Positions 12,206-25,345 of a DNA stretch of 64,000 bases are shown one piece after another. The notes beneath the pieces are model-generated. The model had not been told where the DNA came from. It saw nothing but the letters and a program-made list of their open reading frames with translations, and ran no database searches. This stretch comes from Oxytricha trifallax (taxonomy: Eukaryota; Ciliophora; Spirotrichea; Sporadotrichida; Oxytrichidae). The position numbers were made by a program, and so were the translations under genes. The stretch lies in assembly GCA_000711775.1 (NCBI GenBank), contig ARYC01000063.1:1-64000 (forward strand), read 5' to 3'. Each line of letters begins with the position of its first letter. Within the stretch, counting starts at the first letter, position 1.

Positions 12206-14159
12206 TATTAAAATAATAAAATCTACTAATTATTTATCTGCAATTTTATAGATGAAATGCTATAAAGGACACCTTTCTATCCAAAAGTAACCTAATACTT
12301 AGATTAAATAATTTTTCAATGATTTTATCACAAAGCAGCTGTTTAGATTTTAGGTAATATTTTATTTCATAATTCAAATATCAAATTTATTTTAATATAA
12401 TGCATCATAAATAATAAACATTAAGATAGGATAATTAATATCATAGTTTACTTTATTAATGCTAAAACATAGTCAAATATATGAGAGAAAGAAATTAATT
12501 TTAAAATATATTTTTAAACAATTAAAAATTGGAATATGTAAGTAAGTAGGCTAAATATTATTAACAAAAATTTTAAAATGTTACAATATTATTTTTAATA
12601 GAAATGTTACATTGAAAAGCTAAATTCAAATTTAATTTTTTAAATTCGCCCGTAATTATTAATTAACTTTCTTATAAAAATGTATTAACTTTCAAAATAT
12701 AATGCTTTTTAAATCCAATGATTAACATTTTTAATTTGAAAATTTGTATTTTTAGTTTTGATAGGAATTTTTATTAAATATTTATGATAATTTCATTATA
12801 TGAATTGTTAAATTTAGATAAATCTAAATTATTCACTTGTGCTTATTTCTTAGTTATTAACCCTTAATTATTTGATGATAATACAAATTTTAAAAAACTA
12901 TTCTTGATTATTTAATCATCGGCTGAAAATTATAATTAAGTTTTTCTAATTTTTTAGAAATTTTAGAAATGATTTAATTTATAATGAAAATAAAAACACT
13001 TGACTCAATTGGTGCCTATGGTTTGTAGATGAAACAATGCATAAGATACTTGATTTGGAACGATAATTTAATCTTTAAAGTCTTTAATCTCTTATAATAC
13101 TATAATTTATAATATATATTAAAGTAGACATTATAAATTTATTAAGGACTTTAATCATCAAATCTCTCTATTGAATAAGTTTTTTATGCCTAAAATCTAT
13201 TAAAAAAACAATAAAAGTATAAGGAAAAGAGTTTCTAAATATCTTTCCAGGCAATAATTTGATAATCAATAAAGTTTAATATGTTTTTCAAATTGCAATA
13301 AGGTAAATTTCTTCAATGAATTTTTCCCTCTTTTGGAATAATTATAATTTTATATTAATATTTTTAATGGAATCTTATTTTAATTGTGTTAGTGAGGAAA
13401 ACGATGAAGTTAAAAAATTGGAAAAAATCTAAATTTAAGGCTTTTCCTGGCTTCGTCAATTAAACGTGTTTGGCTAAGCTCAACGCTTAAGCCTCATTGC
13501 CAGTCATAAGAGAGTATGTGTATAAAGTACTGTCCTTTTGCTTTTCTTGATGCTTGAAGGAGAGATAAGGTAGTATTTATCTATTAAAATAAGCAGATAT
13601 TTAATAATAAAAATTTATACTTCTTTTTTTAATTTACCAATTAAAAAATATCATTTTACCTTGCGTTGAGAGTGATTTTACTGCTATGATATCTAATAAA
13701 TTAGATTATTTATTAATTTTTTTAAATTCAATTTTTTTTAAATGTTTGTAATTATAAATAAGTTTTTTATTTTTATGTTTAATGGAAAATAGGTTAAAAA
13801 TACATTAAAAATAAAAAAATAAAAGAAAAAAACAAGCTTCAAATTTTTATAACCTATGATTTCATATTTATCTAATAAAAATAAATAATATGACATTTAA
13901 AGTTATTTAACTTTTTCAACATTTTGCTATATCTTTTTATGTTTATATGATATATCATTGGATCTAAATTATCTTTATTACTCTGCTAATTAATTAAATT
14001 ATCCCATATAATTTTAGCTTATTTTTTAATATTATTATATTTTTAGTTATAAAGAATTATGACTTAAAATTAAAAACAAATTATTTTTTATAAAGTAACC
14101 TATTATTGTAATTTATAGTAAAGAAATATGAAATGCTATATTTTTGTTATTCTTAATTA
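12206..14159. other. AT-rich, at most one weak coding trace
   Basis: Mainly low-complexity AT DNA. About 13,375-13,575 (+) is less AT-rich and reads EENDEVKKLEKIQIQGFSW with two TAA/TAG=Gln, perhaps a gene remnant, but there is no family motif and no defined start or end. Confidence 0.4.
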
Positions 14160-14560
14160 TAGTCTGGCAATTCTTTGAAATTTATCAGATTTCTATTTTA
14201 AAATTGTTTTATGTGATGATGGTAGTACTAATGAGCTTATTCGGAAACTATTAATTGATAAACATGGTTATACTGCCCTTTTATGAAAAATATTTGCTTT
14301 TCCTATTAGCAGCAGACTTTAACTGATTTGATTTAACTTAAGACTGTCAGTCTTTGAAATCAAACTGAATTATTTGAGATTTAATGAGATTCCGCATAGA
14401 AAGAGGAAAAGTGCCATGCTCAATTATTTATAGGAAGAAAATGAGTGAGTACAACAAGGTACAAAATTATCCAAATTTCATATATAGACATGAATAAACT
14501 TAAACAACAATAAATGATCATCTTCTTCATAATATCGAATATTTTCTTGACAAAGTAAAT
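14160..14560 (+). CDS. Unidentified coding fragment
   Basis: A code-27 frame with protein-like composition: CDDGSTNELIRKLLIDKHGY, then ALLWKIFAFPISSRLQLIW and FEIKLNYLRFNEIPHRKRK, with Trp from TGA at several points. No known domain recognised, and neither start nor end can be fixed. It abuts a fragment of the foldback family at 14.63 kb. Could be an exon or a dead gene. Confidence 0.3.
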
Positions 14561-14629
14561 AAAATTTAATTTATAATTTAAGACACAAAATTAGGGGATA
14601 AACTATTTCATAAAAATTAATTAATTTAG

Positions 14630-14790
14630 GAATTCATTCGATTTGGGAAAATGAATTAAAATAAACTAATTAAATATTTAAATTATGGTAGTTATCAAAT
14701 TTAAAGTGAGTAAAAATTTAGAAATAAATCGATTCTTCTTTTAGATCCAGCAATTTTAGCTGGACTTTACTATTAGCAATATTCTTAAAT
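14630..14790 (+). repeat. Fragment of the shared-TIR foldback family
   Basis: Contains TTCATTCGATTTGGGAAAAT, close to the common terminal motif of the elements at 28.6, 54.2 and 62.5 kb, then TGGTAGTTATC (degenerate GTGGCAGTTA box), then AGCTGGACTTTACTATTAGC, which matches AGCTGGACTTTACTATTGGC inside the 28.6-kb element. Only one arm is present, so it is a decayed, one-sided copy. Confidence 0.6.
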
Positions 14791-15338
14791 CCTCCCAGGA
14801 AGCGAAATATTTTGATTTTGAGCTAACTTCCAAAAATAGTATAATGGTTTTCTAGCTTAGGAGAAGAGATAAAATCATTATAGCAATAACAACCACCATC
14901 TCATTTTTGATGCGCTCTCCATGGAGTATTATATTTTTAGGGTTTGAAGACATTTTACAAAAACATATCTGAAGGAAATTAATTATTTTTTTTTAATTCA
15001 AATTCCAAAGTCAAATGTATTTCTACTATATTATTAAAGTTAAATCAATTTTATGCACCGTGATTGAATTATTTAATAAGTACAATTAATCTAGTCAATA
15101 GGTTACATAACAATATTAAACACTATAATTATAAGCCAATTATAACTAATCATAAATTTTATTGTTCTTTACTCCTATTATCTTGTCATTATTGAACTAT
15201 GAGGTTTTATTTATTAATCAAATAATAATGTTTAACTGTTTCATTGGATTCATCTAAGAATTATGTTATTTTAATATAAAATAATTACTGTCACATTATC
15301 TAAACTTTAGAAATCATTAGCTTTGTTAATCAATCAAT

Positions 15339-16014
15339 CAGTCAAAATAATAAAAAAATCGGGAATAGCAAAATGCTTAAAAATATAGAAATTTCTAAAA
15401 TACTTACATAAAACCACTTAAATTATATTAAATAGAAAATAGTTTGTTTAATAATCATATTATATACTATTAAGAATTGAATTATTTATACTAATTTATT
15501 TTTGCTTGTAAAGCCTATTACTTGTATTAATAATTTTAATTTAAACTTTAAGTAAGTTTATTAATAGTAAATAATAGAAATGAAGTTTATTTTTAATATT
15601 TATTAAGTTTAGTTTATTCATAAGTAAAAACATGAATAATTATCAATTAATTTGCTAATAAAAGTAACAAATCTTTAAAGTTAAAAAATTTCATAGTATA
15701 AAATTGATTATTTAACTTAAAAATAATACAGTGAATAAATTAACTTTAATATAAGTAGAAAAGTAATTATATAAATAAAAACAAATAGAAATAAGAATAT
15801 TTTTAAAGTTTTTTATATATTAATAATATAATAAAAATGGGCTCAAGTAGTAAAAATAAAAGTTTTACTACTTGCGCCCATTTTAAATATAATTAAATAA
15901 AAATCAAACGAATTTTTAATAAATAATTATAATAATGTTTGGATAATGTAACTATTTATAATTTGTCATATATTTAGAATTTAACTGTTCAAGATTTTTA
16001 CTTTATTTTGACTG
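15339..16014. mobile_element. 676-bp MITE, copy 1 (TIR CAGTCA, 3-bp TSD)
   Basis: Starts CAGTCAAAATAATAAAAAA and ends …TTTACTTTATTTTGACTG; flanked by AAT on both sides (15,336-15,338 and 16,015-16,017). It is exactly as long as the copy at 26,107-26,782 and carries the same internal hairpin at the same distance from the left end (15,838-15,880: GGGCTCAAGTAGTAAAA … TTTTACTACTTGCGCCC). No ORF. Non-autonomous DNA transposon; 3-bp AAT/ATT duplications with CAGTCA ends do not let me name the superfamily. Confidence 0.85.
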
Positions 16015-16979
16015 AATATATTTCTATTGATTAAAGTAGTCTGATATGCCGCCACTACTAGATCTATATACAATATTTACAAAACCAATATTAATATTAT
16101 TTAACATAATATAAGAATTAATCCTAAAAATAAAAAAATTTATGGAAAATAAGTTCCGTTAGTATATCAACATTGCAATAAATTTTTCTCAAGTTATTTT
16201 AAGTTAAAGAAAAAATAAAATACCAGAACTTTGCAATGGCAAAACAAGGCAATTTAGTATGCGCTTGTATAATATTTTACAAATAAGAATTGAATACCAA
16301 TTATCATTTATTCATGACTCAAAGAAGAAAAGAATGAGGAGCTTATTGTCAAGTTAAACATCATATTGTGCAAGAAAAAGACCAATTAATTTATCGTTAT
16401 TTAGAAAGCATACTTAAATAGGATAAAAATCAATGTTATGAATAACCTTATTATTAAAAGGAATATAAAACGTTTTCATATAAGTGTTTTTAATAATTTT
16501 ATTGATAATTTAAACCTTATTTAAAAATTTTCATTATATTATTTCGTTACAAATATATTAATTTATTATATTTTTGAAAATTCATATTAGTCTATATATA
16601 AATATAACTATTTGAAATACATTGTTTTGATTTATAGGTTAAAAATGAAATGGTTAATCAAATAATTAATTGTGAGTTATTTATGTTTCTCTAAATGATT
16701 AAATCATACAAATATTAATAATTAAAGTAATAAGATCTAATGGTTATTTTAATTTTAATCATACAATTTATCTGTATGATTAATATAATTTAAATTTAAT
16801 TAAAAGAATTTATTTAATAAAGAAAAATTATTTCACATTTAAAAATAAGTTCTATGATAATTCTTAAAAATTTGTATCAAAAAATATTCAAATTATATTT
16901 GGGTGTAAGTATCAAAAATATAATTACTTTTTGATGCTTAAAAATTTCTTTATTTCTATATATTTTAGACCTTATTCTT
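16015..16979. other. AT-rich spacer
   Basis: No gene seen. A short hairpin, AATCATAC…GTATGATT (about 16,757-16,782), is the only local structure. Confidence 0.4.
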
Positions 16980-17540
16980 TTTTGTGTTAATGCTCTTGAT
17001 GAAGAGGAACTCTTCGTTGAAGCCACAAATCATTACTTGCTTCAAAGTTCAATAGGACAAGTTATAAATGATTGTCTCTTTTGTAAAGTACATTTAAAAC
17101 AAGAATACTATGAAAATTGTGTAGTACTCAAAGCTCATCATTACGTATGGCCTCTAATTTCCAAAATAATCATAAATTCTCTAATGTTCCTCCAGATTTG
17201 TGCAAGCACTTGCATCTCCATGGCATTAAAAGCCATTCATACCTTGAGTGAGAAACTATTCTGCGTAAAAACAATATTCGATCGGTGATAACAACGATTT
17301 ATTTAGCTCTAGCTTTTTGAATTAACCAACGGTAATTATTATAAAAGGAAACTGATAGATAAAACTAATGATTGCAAAACCAGAGAAAAGATTATGAGTA
17401 ACTGATATCAAAAGCAAGACCTGGTATTGAGCCATATTTTAGAGATTTTTAATACAATTTTGATTTGTTTTGCTAATATTTTTTCATAATATTTTTCCTT
17501 CTTCTAGTTTCATATATGTATTATTTAATAAAAGAAATGA
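16980..17540 (+). CDS. Unidentified protein fragment, partly hydrophobic
   Basis: The frame is open in every code from about 16,985 to 17,285 (NALDEEELFVEATNHYLLQS, then CLFCKVHLKQEYYENCVVL and hydrophobic segments around SKIIINSLMFLQICASTC) and continues with TGA=Trp and TAA/TAG=Gln as RWQQRFIQLQLFELTNGNYY, RKLIDKTNDCKTREKIMSNW and ILEIFNTILICFANIF. The composition is clearly protein-like and suggests one or two membrane segments, but I do not recognise the family. A start codon is not evident, so this may be an internal exon or remnant. Confidence 0.4.
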
Positions 17541-18299
17541 TTGAAAATATGAATTTATTTAATCTTAGACTTATTATATGATTAAGATGTCTTGCACTAC
17601 TCTTGTTTACTATTATACTTCATGATGAAGAGAGTTTAATTTATTTAAATTTAATGCCTCTAAGTTTATTTTATTATTTCTTTTATTGAAAAACTAATAT
17701 CTTGAATTAACATAGCACTCACAATAAAAAGTGAAAATATAAAAATCAATTATTGTTGACTTATTTCAAATCTCATATAAAATTATAATTTTAAAATAAC
17801 ATAAATATATTATTACTCAAACCATATTCAAATGCTTCTTCATTTTTATCATAATAGATTAAGCAAATTCTATGGAATATAATATGATTGCTGAAGAAAA
17901 TAAGTCACAACTCAAAGTATAAAATTAATGTTACTAAAAGTCAGCTTGGTAAACTACAGCACAGTTCTTTCAGTGTTTCAAATTAAGAATGTAAAATTTA
18001 GTATGTGGAAGGCCATTTTTATTTTAAATATTTAATTTATATTGCATAGTTGATATATAAATAAAAATATAATAAAACCTCATTGATATATGTTAAAAAG
18101 GTGACAAATAATAACATTGAATATTTAATAATAAATAAATAGCCCAATTAAAAATAAATGTTTATTATAATTTGAATAAGTTTGCAATTAAACACTAACA
18201 ATTGATATTGAAAATAGATACTCTTAATCTAACTGAAAATAATCAACCCTGCTATATCAATGAATGATATTGAATCAGAGAATTAAGCCTCAAAGCTCT
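17541..18299. other. AT-rich spacer
   Basis: No recognisable gene, RNA or repeat. Confidence 0.4.
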
Positions 18300-18890
18300 A
18301 AATACCTACCTCCCTTAGACAGTAATCTAATCCAGGATGATAAGAAGTACATGACCAGTACTAATGGCTTCCACTAGTGAAAACAATAGGCCAGTATTAC
18401 CAGCGAGGAGCCCTTTAGACACGGAAGCAGGGAAGAGGAGAGTAGAGACATACACGTATGTATCTTCGATTATCACACCGTTGCAAGCATCAACAACATA
18501 TGGCTGCCATTGAGCATCAGTTTCTCTGTAGAGCCCGATGATAAGGTTACCATCTCTTGCAAGACTGACTGTACTTGTGACCCTTAAAGCATTTGGAAGA
18601 TTAGTATTAGCGTATGTCAAGTAATCCTTGGTGCATTGGGTACTAAAAGAGCATGATGTAACAACTCCATTTGCGCTGAGAATGTTGATATAATTGCAGG
18701 GACTGAATGAGCAGTAGTGATAGAAATTCTAATATTCGCTGCTTTCTTATTATTGATCAACTTCTACTCTCTAGCCATATGAGCCTTCTGTTGCGAATAA
18801 TTCGTATAAGTGCTGTGAAGTGCCAGAGTGAATAGGAAACCCATTGGTTGAGAAGCCAATGAGTGCAGCGCAAACGGTATATTACTTTAA
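18300..18890 (-). CDS. Cys-containing surface/secreted-type protein fragment, copy A
   Basis: A GC-richer block with a good minus-strand frame: ALIGFSTNGFPIHSGTSQHL, then FYHYCSFSPCNYINILSANG, VVTSCSFSTQCTKDYLTYA, NTNLPNALRVTSTVSLARDG, NLIIGLYRETDAQWQPYVVD and ACNGVIIEDTYVYVSTLLFP. Cysteine pairs (YCSFSPC, SCSFSTQC, DAC) and Thr/Ser/Asn-rich strands suggest an extracellular or ciliate surface protein. The part from about 18,620 down to 18,330 is open even in the standard code; upstream needs TAG/TAA=Gln and small frame changes. A degraded homologue lies at 31.3-31.75 kb (…NHCIYANTL…), also on the minus strand and also followed by an RGG-type relic. Family not recognised. Confidence 0.55.
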
Positions 18891-19640
18891 GATTCCTTTG
18901 CTCCCATATTAGTTAGAGCACTCCATTTTATTGAACCTCTATAGACAGTTTAAGATTCCGCCTTGGCACCCAACACAGCAAGATATAGGAAAGCGCTCTG
19001 GGCAGAGAGAAGCTCAACAGCCGAGAGAGATTTGCAAGTTTAAGATCAATTTTATCAATATTATCATTAAGATTATTAAGGAATGTGCCTCAAAGCGCTT
19101 GCTCAATACCATAGGGTGGTCCGCAAAATATAATGATCTCTACTTATCTCGGCCTCCAGTATAGATAACTAAGTCAGAGATCCCATCTCAGTAGATAATA
19201 ACATGGAGAATCGGTGGTGCCCCTGGCCGCCCCCCAGTTGAAGATCTTCCCGTGACTTCCTCTGCTAAACTGTTTGACAAAAATGCTGAGAAGCCCAATG
19301 TGGAGACCAGTCTCCACTGATGAGTAAATCAAGAGGGATAGGAGAGACTCGTGAATGGGGGTGTTATTGAGAAAGGAGAGCCAGAGAAGCGCGAGAGAAG
19401 AGATTATGACTATGGCAACTACAGAAGAGGATGCAGGGATGGCTGCGGAGGGTGCAGAGGCGGCAGAGATGGCTTCAGAATATAACACGATAATGGAAGA
19501 TGCTTTGGAGGTAGACCACAAAGAGATAGATCAGAGAGTCACAATACAGTGAAGAGACCAGCAATTGAGAAATTGCAGGAGGCAGAGGAGGAACTCGGAA
19601 AGAATTTGATGATAAAGAAAATATGGAGATTGTAAGAGTG
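18891..19640 (+). pseudogene. RGG/Arg-Gly-rich (RNA-binding-like) relic, copy A
   Basis: From about 18,930 the frame gives IPPWHPTQQDIGKRSGQREA and EICKFKINFINIIIKIIKEC; from 19,399 another frame gives RDYDYGNYRRGCRDGCGGC, then RGGRDGFR, CFGGRPQRDRSESHN and a Glu-rich coiled-coil-like tail KLQEAEEELGKN. The Arg-Gly/Arg-Ser repeats are typical of RNA-binding or splicing proteins. Homologous sequence with the same order lies at 32.47-33.27 kb, and the downstream RDRSE… and EELGK/EELEK parts align. The sequence is too frame-broken to name; a splicing factor is possible but unproven. Confidence 0.45.
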
Positions 19641-20518
19641 ATATAACATGCTGAATGAAAAGATTGTTGAGAGAACAAATGTGAGACTAATAGCAATAAT
19701 AATAATCAGCAACTGAATATACAAAGTAACAATAATTAATGTGAATAGAAGTAAGTTAATTATCTATAATTAGATTGTTTATATAAATTTGCTCTGTGAC
19801 TAAGACACTTAAATGATTAAACTGTTTTTGCATTTAATTTTCTTTTTCACTGATTTTTACATTATTCATAATTATTGTGAAGGGAAGAGCTGAGTTCTTT
19901 GACTTGCAGGTAGATTTTATCATTTAAGTAACGGTTTAATCCTGAAAATATTTGTCTATAATTTATATTTTAATCTTTTTTATATGAGTTTTTTTTCCTA
20001 AATTAAATGCAAGTTGCTATAACACATGTTATAGGAGATAAAAATATCTCACTACACTACCTTAACTCACTATTTTACTATATAATTTTAAGTTTAAATA
20101 TAAGATTATTTATTATTAATTCTGCATTAGACTAGCCCCCTTTAAGTTAATTGGAGTATATTATTTATAAGAATATTACATCTACTTATTGATAATTGGC
20201 AATAATAATAATGATAATTTAATCACATTAAAGTCTTTAGGACCCCTAATCTTAATAAGTTGATAATATACAAGAGACAAGCCTTTTTTGTGTTATATCT
20301 CATTAAAGTAGCTTAGCCGATGCTGTACTTGACTGAGTCTGCATTCACTTTCACTTCTTCTTGATGAATAGGGAGCTATCTAAAAGCTTATTAATTGGGC
20401 AATCAGAACTTGACTTGATTCTTGATTTATGAAGAAACTTTCTTATAACTATTTAATAGGCATTGTGATAGACAGCTCTTTTATAAGGCATGGAGTACCT
20501 TGTTAGTTTTTATTCAAT
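19641..20518. other. AT-rich spacer
   Basis: No gene recognised. About 20,280-20,480 is slightly less AT-rich, but no convincing frame was found. Confidence 0.4.
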
Positions 20519-20934
20519 AAATCAACAATTCTAAAATAGCATTTATTTATTTATTATTAAAGTATTTTAACCACGCTCTATCGCTAATAGTTATATTATT
20601 CGGGTAATAGTGTAGTATAGTGTGAAATTATTAATTTTAATTATTCTATATAACAACATTTATTTTTAAATGATTATTAATTATATCTCATACTTCATAA
20701 TTTAAAAGATTAATAATGATATAATTTATAAACTTTTTGAAAAAACAGTAGAATAAAATAAGTCTTGCTGATTTGTTAATAATCATTTAAAAATAAATAT
20801 TGTAATATAGCATAATAAATTTCACAATATATACCACACTCTATCTCGAATAATATAACTATTAGGGATAAAGTGTGGTTTAAATACTTTAATAATAAAA
20901 ATATAAATAAATACTATATTGGAATTGCTGATTA
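20519..20934. mobile_element. ~415-bp foldback element with ~150-bp arms
   Basis: The left arm (ATCAACAATTCTAAAATAGC … AAAGTATTTTAACCACGCTC …) is repeated inverted at the right (… GAGTGTGG-type block, AAATACTTTAATAATAAAAA, ending ATTGCTGATT near 20,933). The match continues inward through TAATAGTTATATTATTCG and TTATTTTTAAATGATTATTAA. The AT-rich centre is about 20,685-20,770. No ORF. The ends differ from the GTGGCAGTTA family, so it belongs to another foldback group. Confidence 0.8.
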
Positions 20935-22699
20935 TTACCTAATTCTTGGTAAATATTTAAATTTTTATTGATTTCTTCTAGGGTAACAAATATTCTCAGC
21001 AATTAATTCGGGATTTGTTAATACACTTCAGTTTTAAATGTTAATATAATCTGTTAAAGCGGATCGGTCTAATATATTTAAAATTATTATTAATTTTATT
21101 ATTTTTGATTGTGAATTTTTGTTATAATTTTTCAAATTAATTATTATAAATCTCTATTCTTTAACCTCTGTCCTGATTCTGGTAAGGTGTTCGGCATTTT
21201 TCTCATTTCTGATATCCGTTCTGATGTTATCTTCCACTTCTGATGTCGTACCTTATTTTTAGGGACCCATCTTTGATGGTGATAAATTTAATATAAATCC
21301 ATGGTTTTCATTTCATTTGTTTCTTATTAATTACCAATTATGAAGAATGTATTAACTTCAAATTGTGTTTATTTTTTACTTAAGGTAATACTATCTTTGT
21401 TTATTGGGAAGGTTATATTATCAAATAGGTTGATAGTTAAGGCTTATTCCTAAAATTAAGGTTAACTCATGGTCTTATTTGATACTGAATTTTTAAGTGC
21501 ATCATCATCATTTTTCTCGTTATTTCAATGGTTAAATGAAAAATAAGACATCAGGAAAGGTTTTAATAGGGTTTTGTTAAAAGAGTCTCTTGGTTTTCTG
21601 GGTTAAATTAAATATAAAATTTAAATTATTGAATATCTAATTATTTTCCTTGATTGATTAATTGGTTGACTGGTTGTAACATTTAAAAAACTGTATGTTA
21701 CATTTGAATTTAAGATTTGATTAATTCCAAAGATATTTTAGTAGCAATATGTATTAATATTATTAATGTTAATAAATATGCATGTCCTTTCAAATGTTTG
21801 AGGCCACTCCATTTGTTAACTCTTAAAATGGTTTTGGATTTAACATTAGACTCGAGGTTTTTCAATTTGCTCGATGTCTTGTTAAGTGAGAGGAGTGAGT
21901 CTATCCTGGCTTGTATTTTTCTAATATTATTTTTGTCGTTGTATTCTTTTTAGTACAACTTTTTAAAATCTTCTAAAAAAATTATCACTCATCTAGGTTT
22001 CATCAAGGGACCTAGCTGTTAAGCAGGCATACTAGTCATTCATCACTAAGTTAAAGAGACCTTTATCAATGCAGTACATTAAATTTTACTATTATTGAGC
22101 TATAAGCATGTTTACAAATGGTTTATGCCCAGTTCTTATAAAGTTTGAACCTTCATTGACCGTTAAAAGTCGCAGAGCACTTACACGAAAGGGTTGTCTT
22201 AACAGTATAAAATATGTTACCGTAACAGAACTTCAAACACTATTAACTTTTTAAGTTAATAAAAATAATAATTGACTATGACTTACTAAATTTGACTTTG
22301 CCTTAACATTATTTGACTATAGCCAACTAATATCTAACTATGCCGTAATATAATCTGACTTTATCAATTTAATATTTAAATTTATAAAATTTTAATTCGA
22401 CTTTAAATAAAATGATTTTAACAATGATTATGAGCTTTAGTTTTGTTTTCAAAAATATGACTTTTGCAAGCTTAAATTTGAATAAAGATAATTTTTATGT
22501 AGATTAATTAAATTTTAATTAGGTATTTATAGAACCTGAAATTGTTTTTGAAACCATTTCATTTTGTTTCTGACAATCAAAAAAGCTGAAATCTAAATAA
22601 TAAAATCATAATAATAAACAAAAATGAAAACATGTCTGATTAGAATCATTTGTATCATTCTATATCAATGTAAGTTACAAAAAACATATCTAACTTTTT
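20935..22699. other. Spacer without recognised gene
   Basis: AT-rich. A standard-code frame at 21,717-21,953 (+) has no family features and I do not regard it as a gene. Around 22,260-22,370 there is a run of diverged repeats of a TTGACTAT(A/G)-type unit (TTGACTATGACTTACTAAAT and neighbours), perhaps a degenerate minisatellite. Confidence 0.35.
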
Positions 22700-22855
22700 A
22701 TTTTTACAAGGGCTGCACCTGGTAAGACTAAGAGCGTTAACGAAGAGAAACTTCAAGAAGTCACACAGAGAAGAGCAATAGTATATGAATCTAAGTGATA
22801 AAGACGATGAATTTGAGGATGAACAGGAAGATGAAATGTTTTATTAAATTTATTA
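22700..22855 (+). other. Possible 3' coding exon with acidic tail
   Basis: The frame reads GLHLVRLRALTKRNFKKSHR and then EEQQYMNLSDKDDEFEDEQE followed by DEMFY and a TAA, after which the DNA turns AT-rich. The Gln codon in EEQQ is TAG. A basic stretch followed by an acidic C-terminus looks like a real protein end, but there is no start and no family match. Confidence 0.3.
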
Positions 22856-23185
22856 ATTCTTTTTACTACTATTACTATTGCTACTAATTCATTTTGTAAT
22901 TCATTTTCTTTTCTATAAAAAACATCATGAATAGTCAAAATTTCTAGCTAACTATAAATGCTTTTCTAAACTAGCATCCGGTCTTTATATTATTTATATT
23001 ATAGAAGGTATATCTATTTTGGTTAAGTTCATATAAAATTTAAATGTTTTTATCTTTGTTTAAAACAAGTTTTTTTTAATTTTATCATTATCAACAAATT
23101 ACAGATACCATTTAAAGGTAAGAAGTGTTAACATGTCATAAGAAAAAGGTCAAATACAGGATTAGTGGGTATCTTTTAAAGTATA

Positions 23186-23700
23186 AAGTCTTAAAAGAAT
23201 AAAAATTACGAATTTTCAATTCTAAATATTTGTCTAATTATATATAAAAGCATTCTCCAAAAAGTATAATAATTATTTTTATAATTATCGTTTGATTATT
23301 ATTTAATTATAATGGGTGCAAGTGGTAGATTTAATATTTTACTACATGCAAAAATTTCTATAAAACTTAATATAAATATATTATTATCTAATGAATTAAT
23401 TTATATATTTAATTAAATATGTAACTATTCTTCTAATCTAAATTAAATCAAATTTATTCATTTTAATATATTTTAGATTAAAATTTATTTAATGCAAAAA
23501 GATTTTATTTTTTTTAAAATCGATAATTTTTTTAAAGAAAATTATTTTAAAATTACTCATGATTAATATTAGGAATAAATTTAACTTAAGTTCAAATAAA
23601 ATAAAATGTTAATTCCGTTTTTATTTATAAATTAAAATAATTCAAGATATAAATTATAAATATTAATATGAAAGATATGCTTAAGTGGGAAAAAATATAT
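23186..23700. mobile_element. Partial, inverted copy of the 676-bp MITE
   Basis: The hairpin TGCAAGTGGTAG … TACTACATGCA (23,317-23,350) and its left flank (CGTTTGATTATTATTTAATT) match the reverse complement of copy 1 around 15,885-15,960. The left end is a diverged AGTC…AATAAAAA near 23,186. The right end should lie near 23,850, but LINE sequence starts at about 23,705, so the copy is truncated or interrupted by LINE copy 1. Confidence 0.55.
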
Positions 23701-25009
23701 AAGTAAAAAAATTTAAGGAAATAAAAAGTCGGGTAGGAGTGAGTGAGAACAAACAGCCAAGAAGGAAGCTACCAGTATGTGCCGATAAAAAGAGCGAACT
23801 CAAGAACAAGAAGCAGAAATCACTCAGAAATTAATTTGAATATTCAAAGAAGAGCTAACATAACCACACCTAAATATTTCCAAAAAACTAAGTTAGTCAT
23901 AACAACATAAGAAACAATGAGAAATTTAGTATACCACATGATAATGGCCGTCATCTCTAATTCTACCAACCTGAGAGAGAAGTTGAGGGCTGGGTTAAAA
24001 AGAATGAAAGATTTTCAGAAAGCTAGAGGAGTAAGTTAAAAAATACAAAAATCAGCAACAAAAAATAATTCCATGAATAACTTTTGAACTTAGTATCTGC
24101 ATCCAGAATGTAAGGTACTTAACTCTAAATTGAAATAGGATCTAATGATAAGAGAAATTGAATTAAATTGACCTGAATTCATTGGTCTTGTGGAAACTAG
24201 ACTGCAAAAGATAATAGGGCTTAACAACGAAAACAAAACACAAACTCAGTTAGCTAGGAATAGCGGCATAATAGCACTAAGCAGATTTCAAATTAAAACG
24301 ATAAAAACATTTTGACAATTTCTGACCTGGAATATTCGAGACATGGAAGGATTCTTACTACACATTTTTACAGTGTATATTGACTATTGAAATGAGGAAG
24401 TCAAGGAACTCTAGAACAGGCTAATATATATGATAAAATCATTGAAACTGAAAAGAAAAAAACTAAAGAATTATAGTGATGACAGAAGACTTTTGAAAGA
24501 AGGGTTAAAAGAGTCGACTTCATAAGGAGTAGAAAATCACACATAAGGAAATCAACTAGACCAAATTTTCTCGAACGTAAAAACGGTCTAACTAAAATTA
24601 ACAGACCACAAGGTAATCTAAGCAAGACTGAGAATAAAATATACAGAAAGGAACTTAAAGTTGACAGATAAAAATAGGGTTATAGAATATCAGTTATTAG
24701 GAAATAAGGCTAGAAGACATTCATAGAAGAGGGAAAGAGATTGACAGAAAAAGATTTGGACAACCCTATTATAAAATGTTTTGAAGAAAAGCTAGAAAGA
24801 CATAGCAAAACTAAACAGTGGTATAACTAACCCCTGATTGGGCAAGCAGGAACAATAAGACTGGACTTAACAACCAATACGAGGAAAGAAAAGCACAATG
24901 GAATGATGCAATCCGAGACAAGGAGTAGAATGATCTAAAATATTTTCTACTTGGTGAAGAGACTGACCAAAAGTAAAAAACAAACACAACTTATCAAAGG
25001 CCTAGTATT

Positions 25010-25345
25010 TCTAATACACATTTATTTCAGAATTTTGATATCAAGCTCTAACTTTAGTATTGCCAAAATAGTGGCAGTTAGGTTTATTCAGTACACATTT
25101 TGAATTACTTTTGGGGTTTATATTTATAGTTAATGAAGTCGAAGATGTGGTTGAAAAAGTTGTTGATGAAGTAGAATTTTAATGACATAAATATAATTTA
25201 AATAAAAATAAGACTTTAGAGAAATAGTAGAAAGACTGATGTTTAAAATTCATATTTTTTAGGTTAATATACTCAATATTTAGCTAGTAATAAATCATTT
25301 TTTAATTAAAAATTAATATTCATTTCTAATATTTGAATAAAAAAT
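25010..25345. repeat. AT-rich insertion in LINE copy 1 with GTGGCAGTTA box
   Basis: LINE coding stops after KTNTTYQRP… and resumes at about 25,345. The interval is AT-rich and holds GTGGCAGTTAGG (about 25,070) and GTACACATTTTGAATTAC, resembling the subterminal box and terminal motif of the foldback family. Probably a decayed member; the boundaries are approximate and no clean inverted repeat remains. Confidence 0.4.

Noticed and set aside
16980..17540. ABC transporter membrane domain
   Set aside because: Slight resemblance around RWQQRF…NYYKRKLID but no signature motif, so left unnamed.
18931..19640. Naming the RGG-type relic as U2AF35 or another specific splicing factor
   Set aside because: The zinc-finger and RRM signatures could not be read in any frame; only Arg/Gly/Ser richness is secure.
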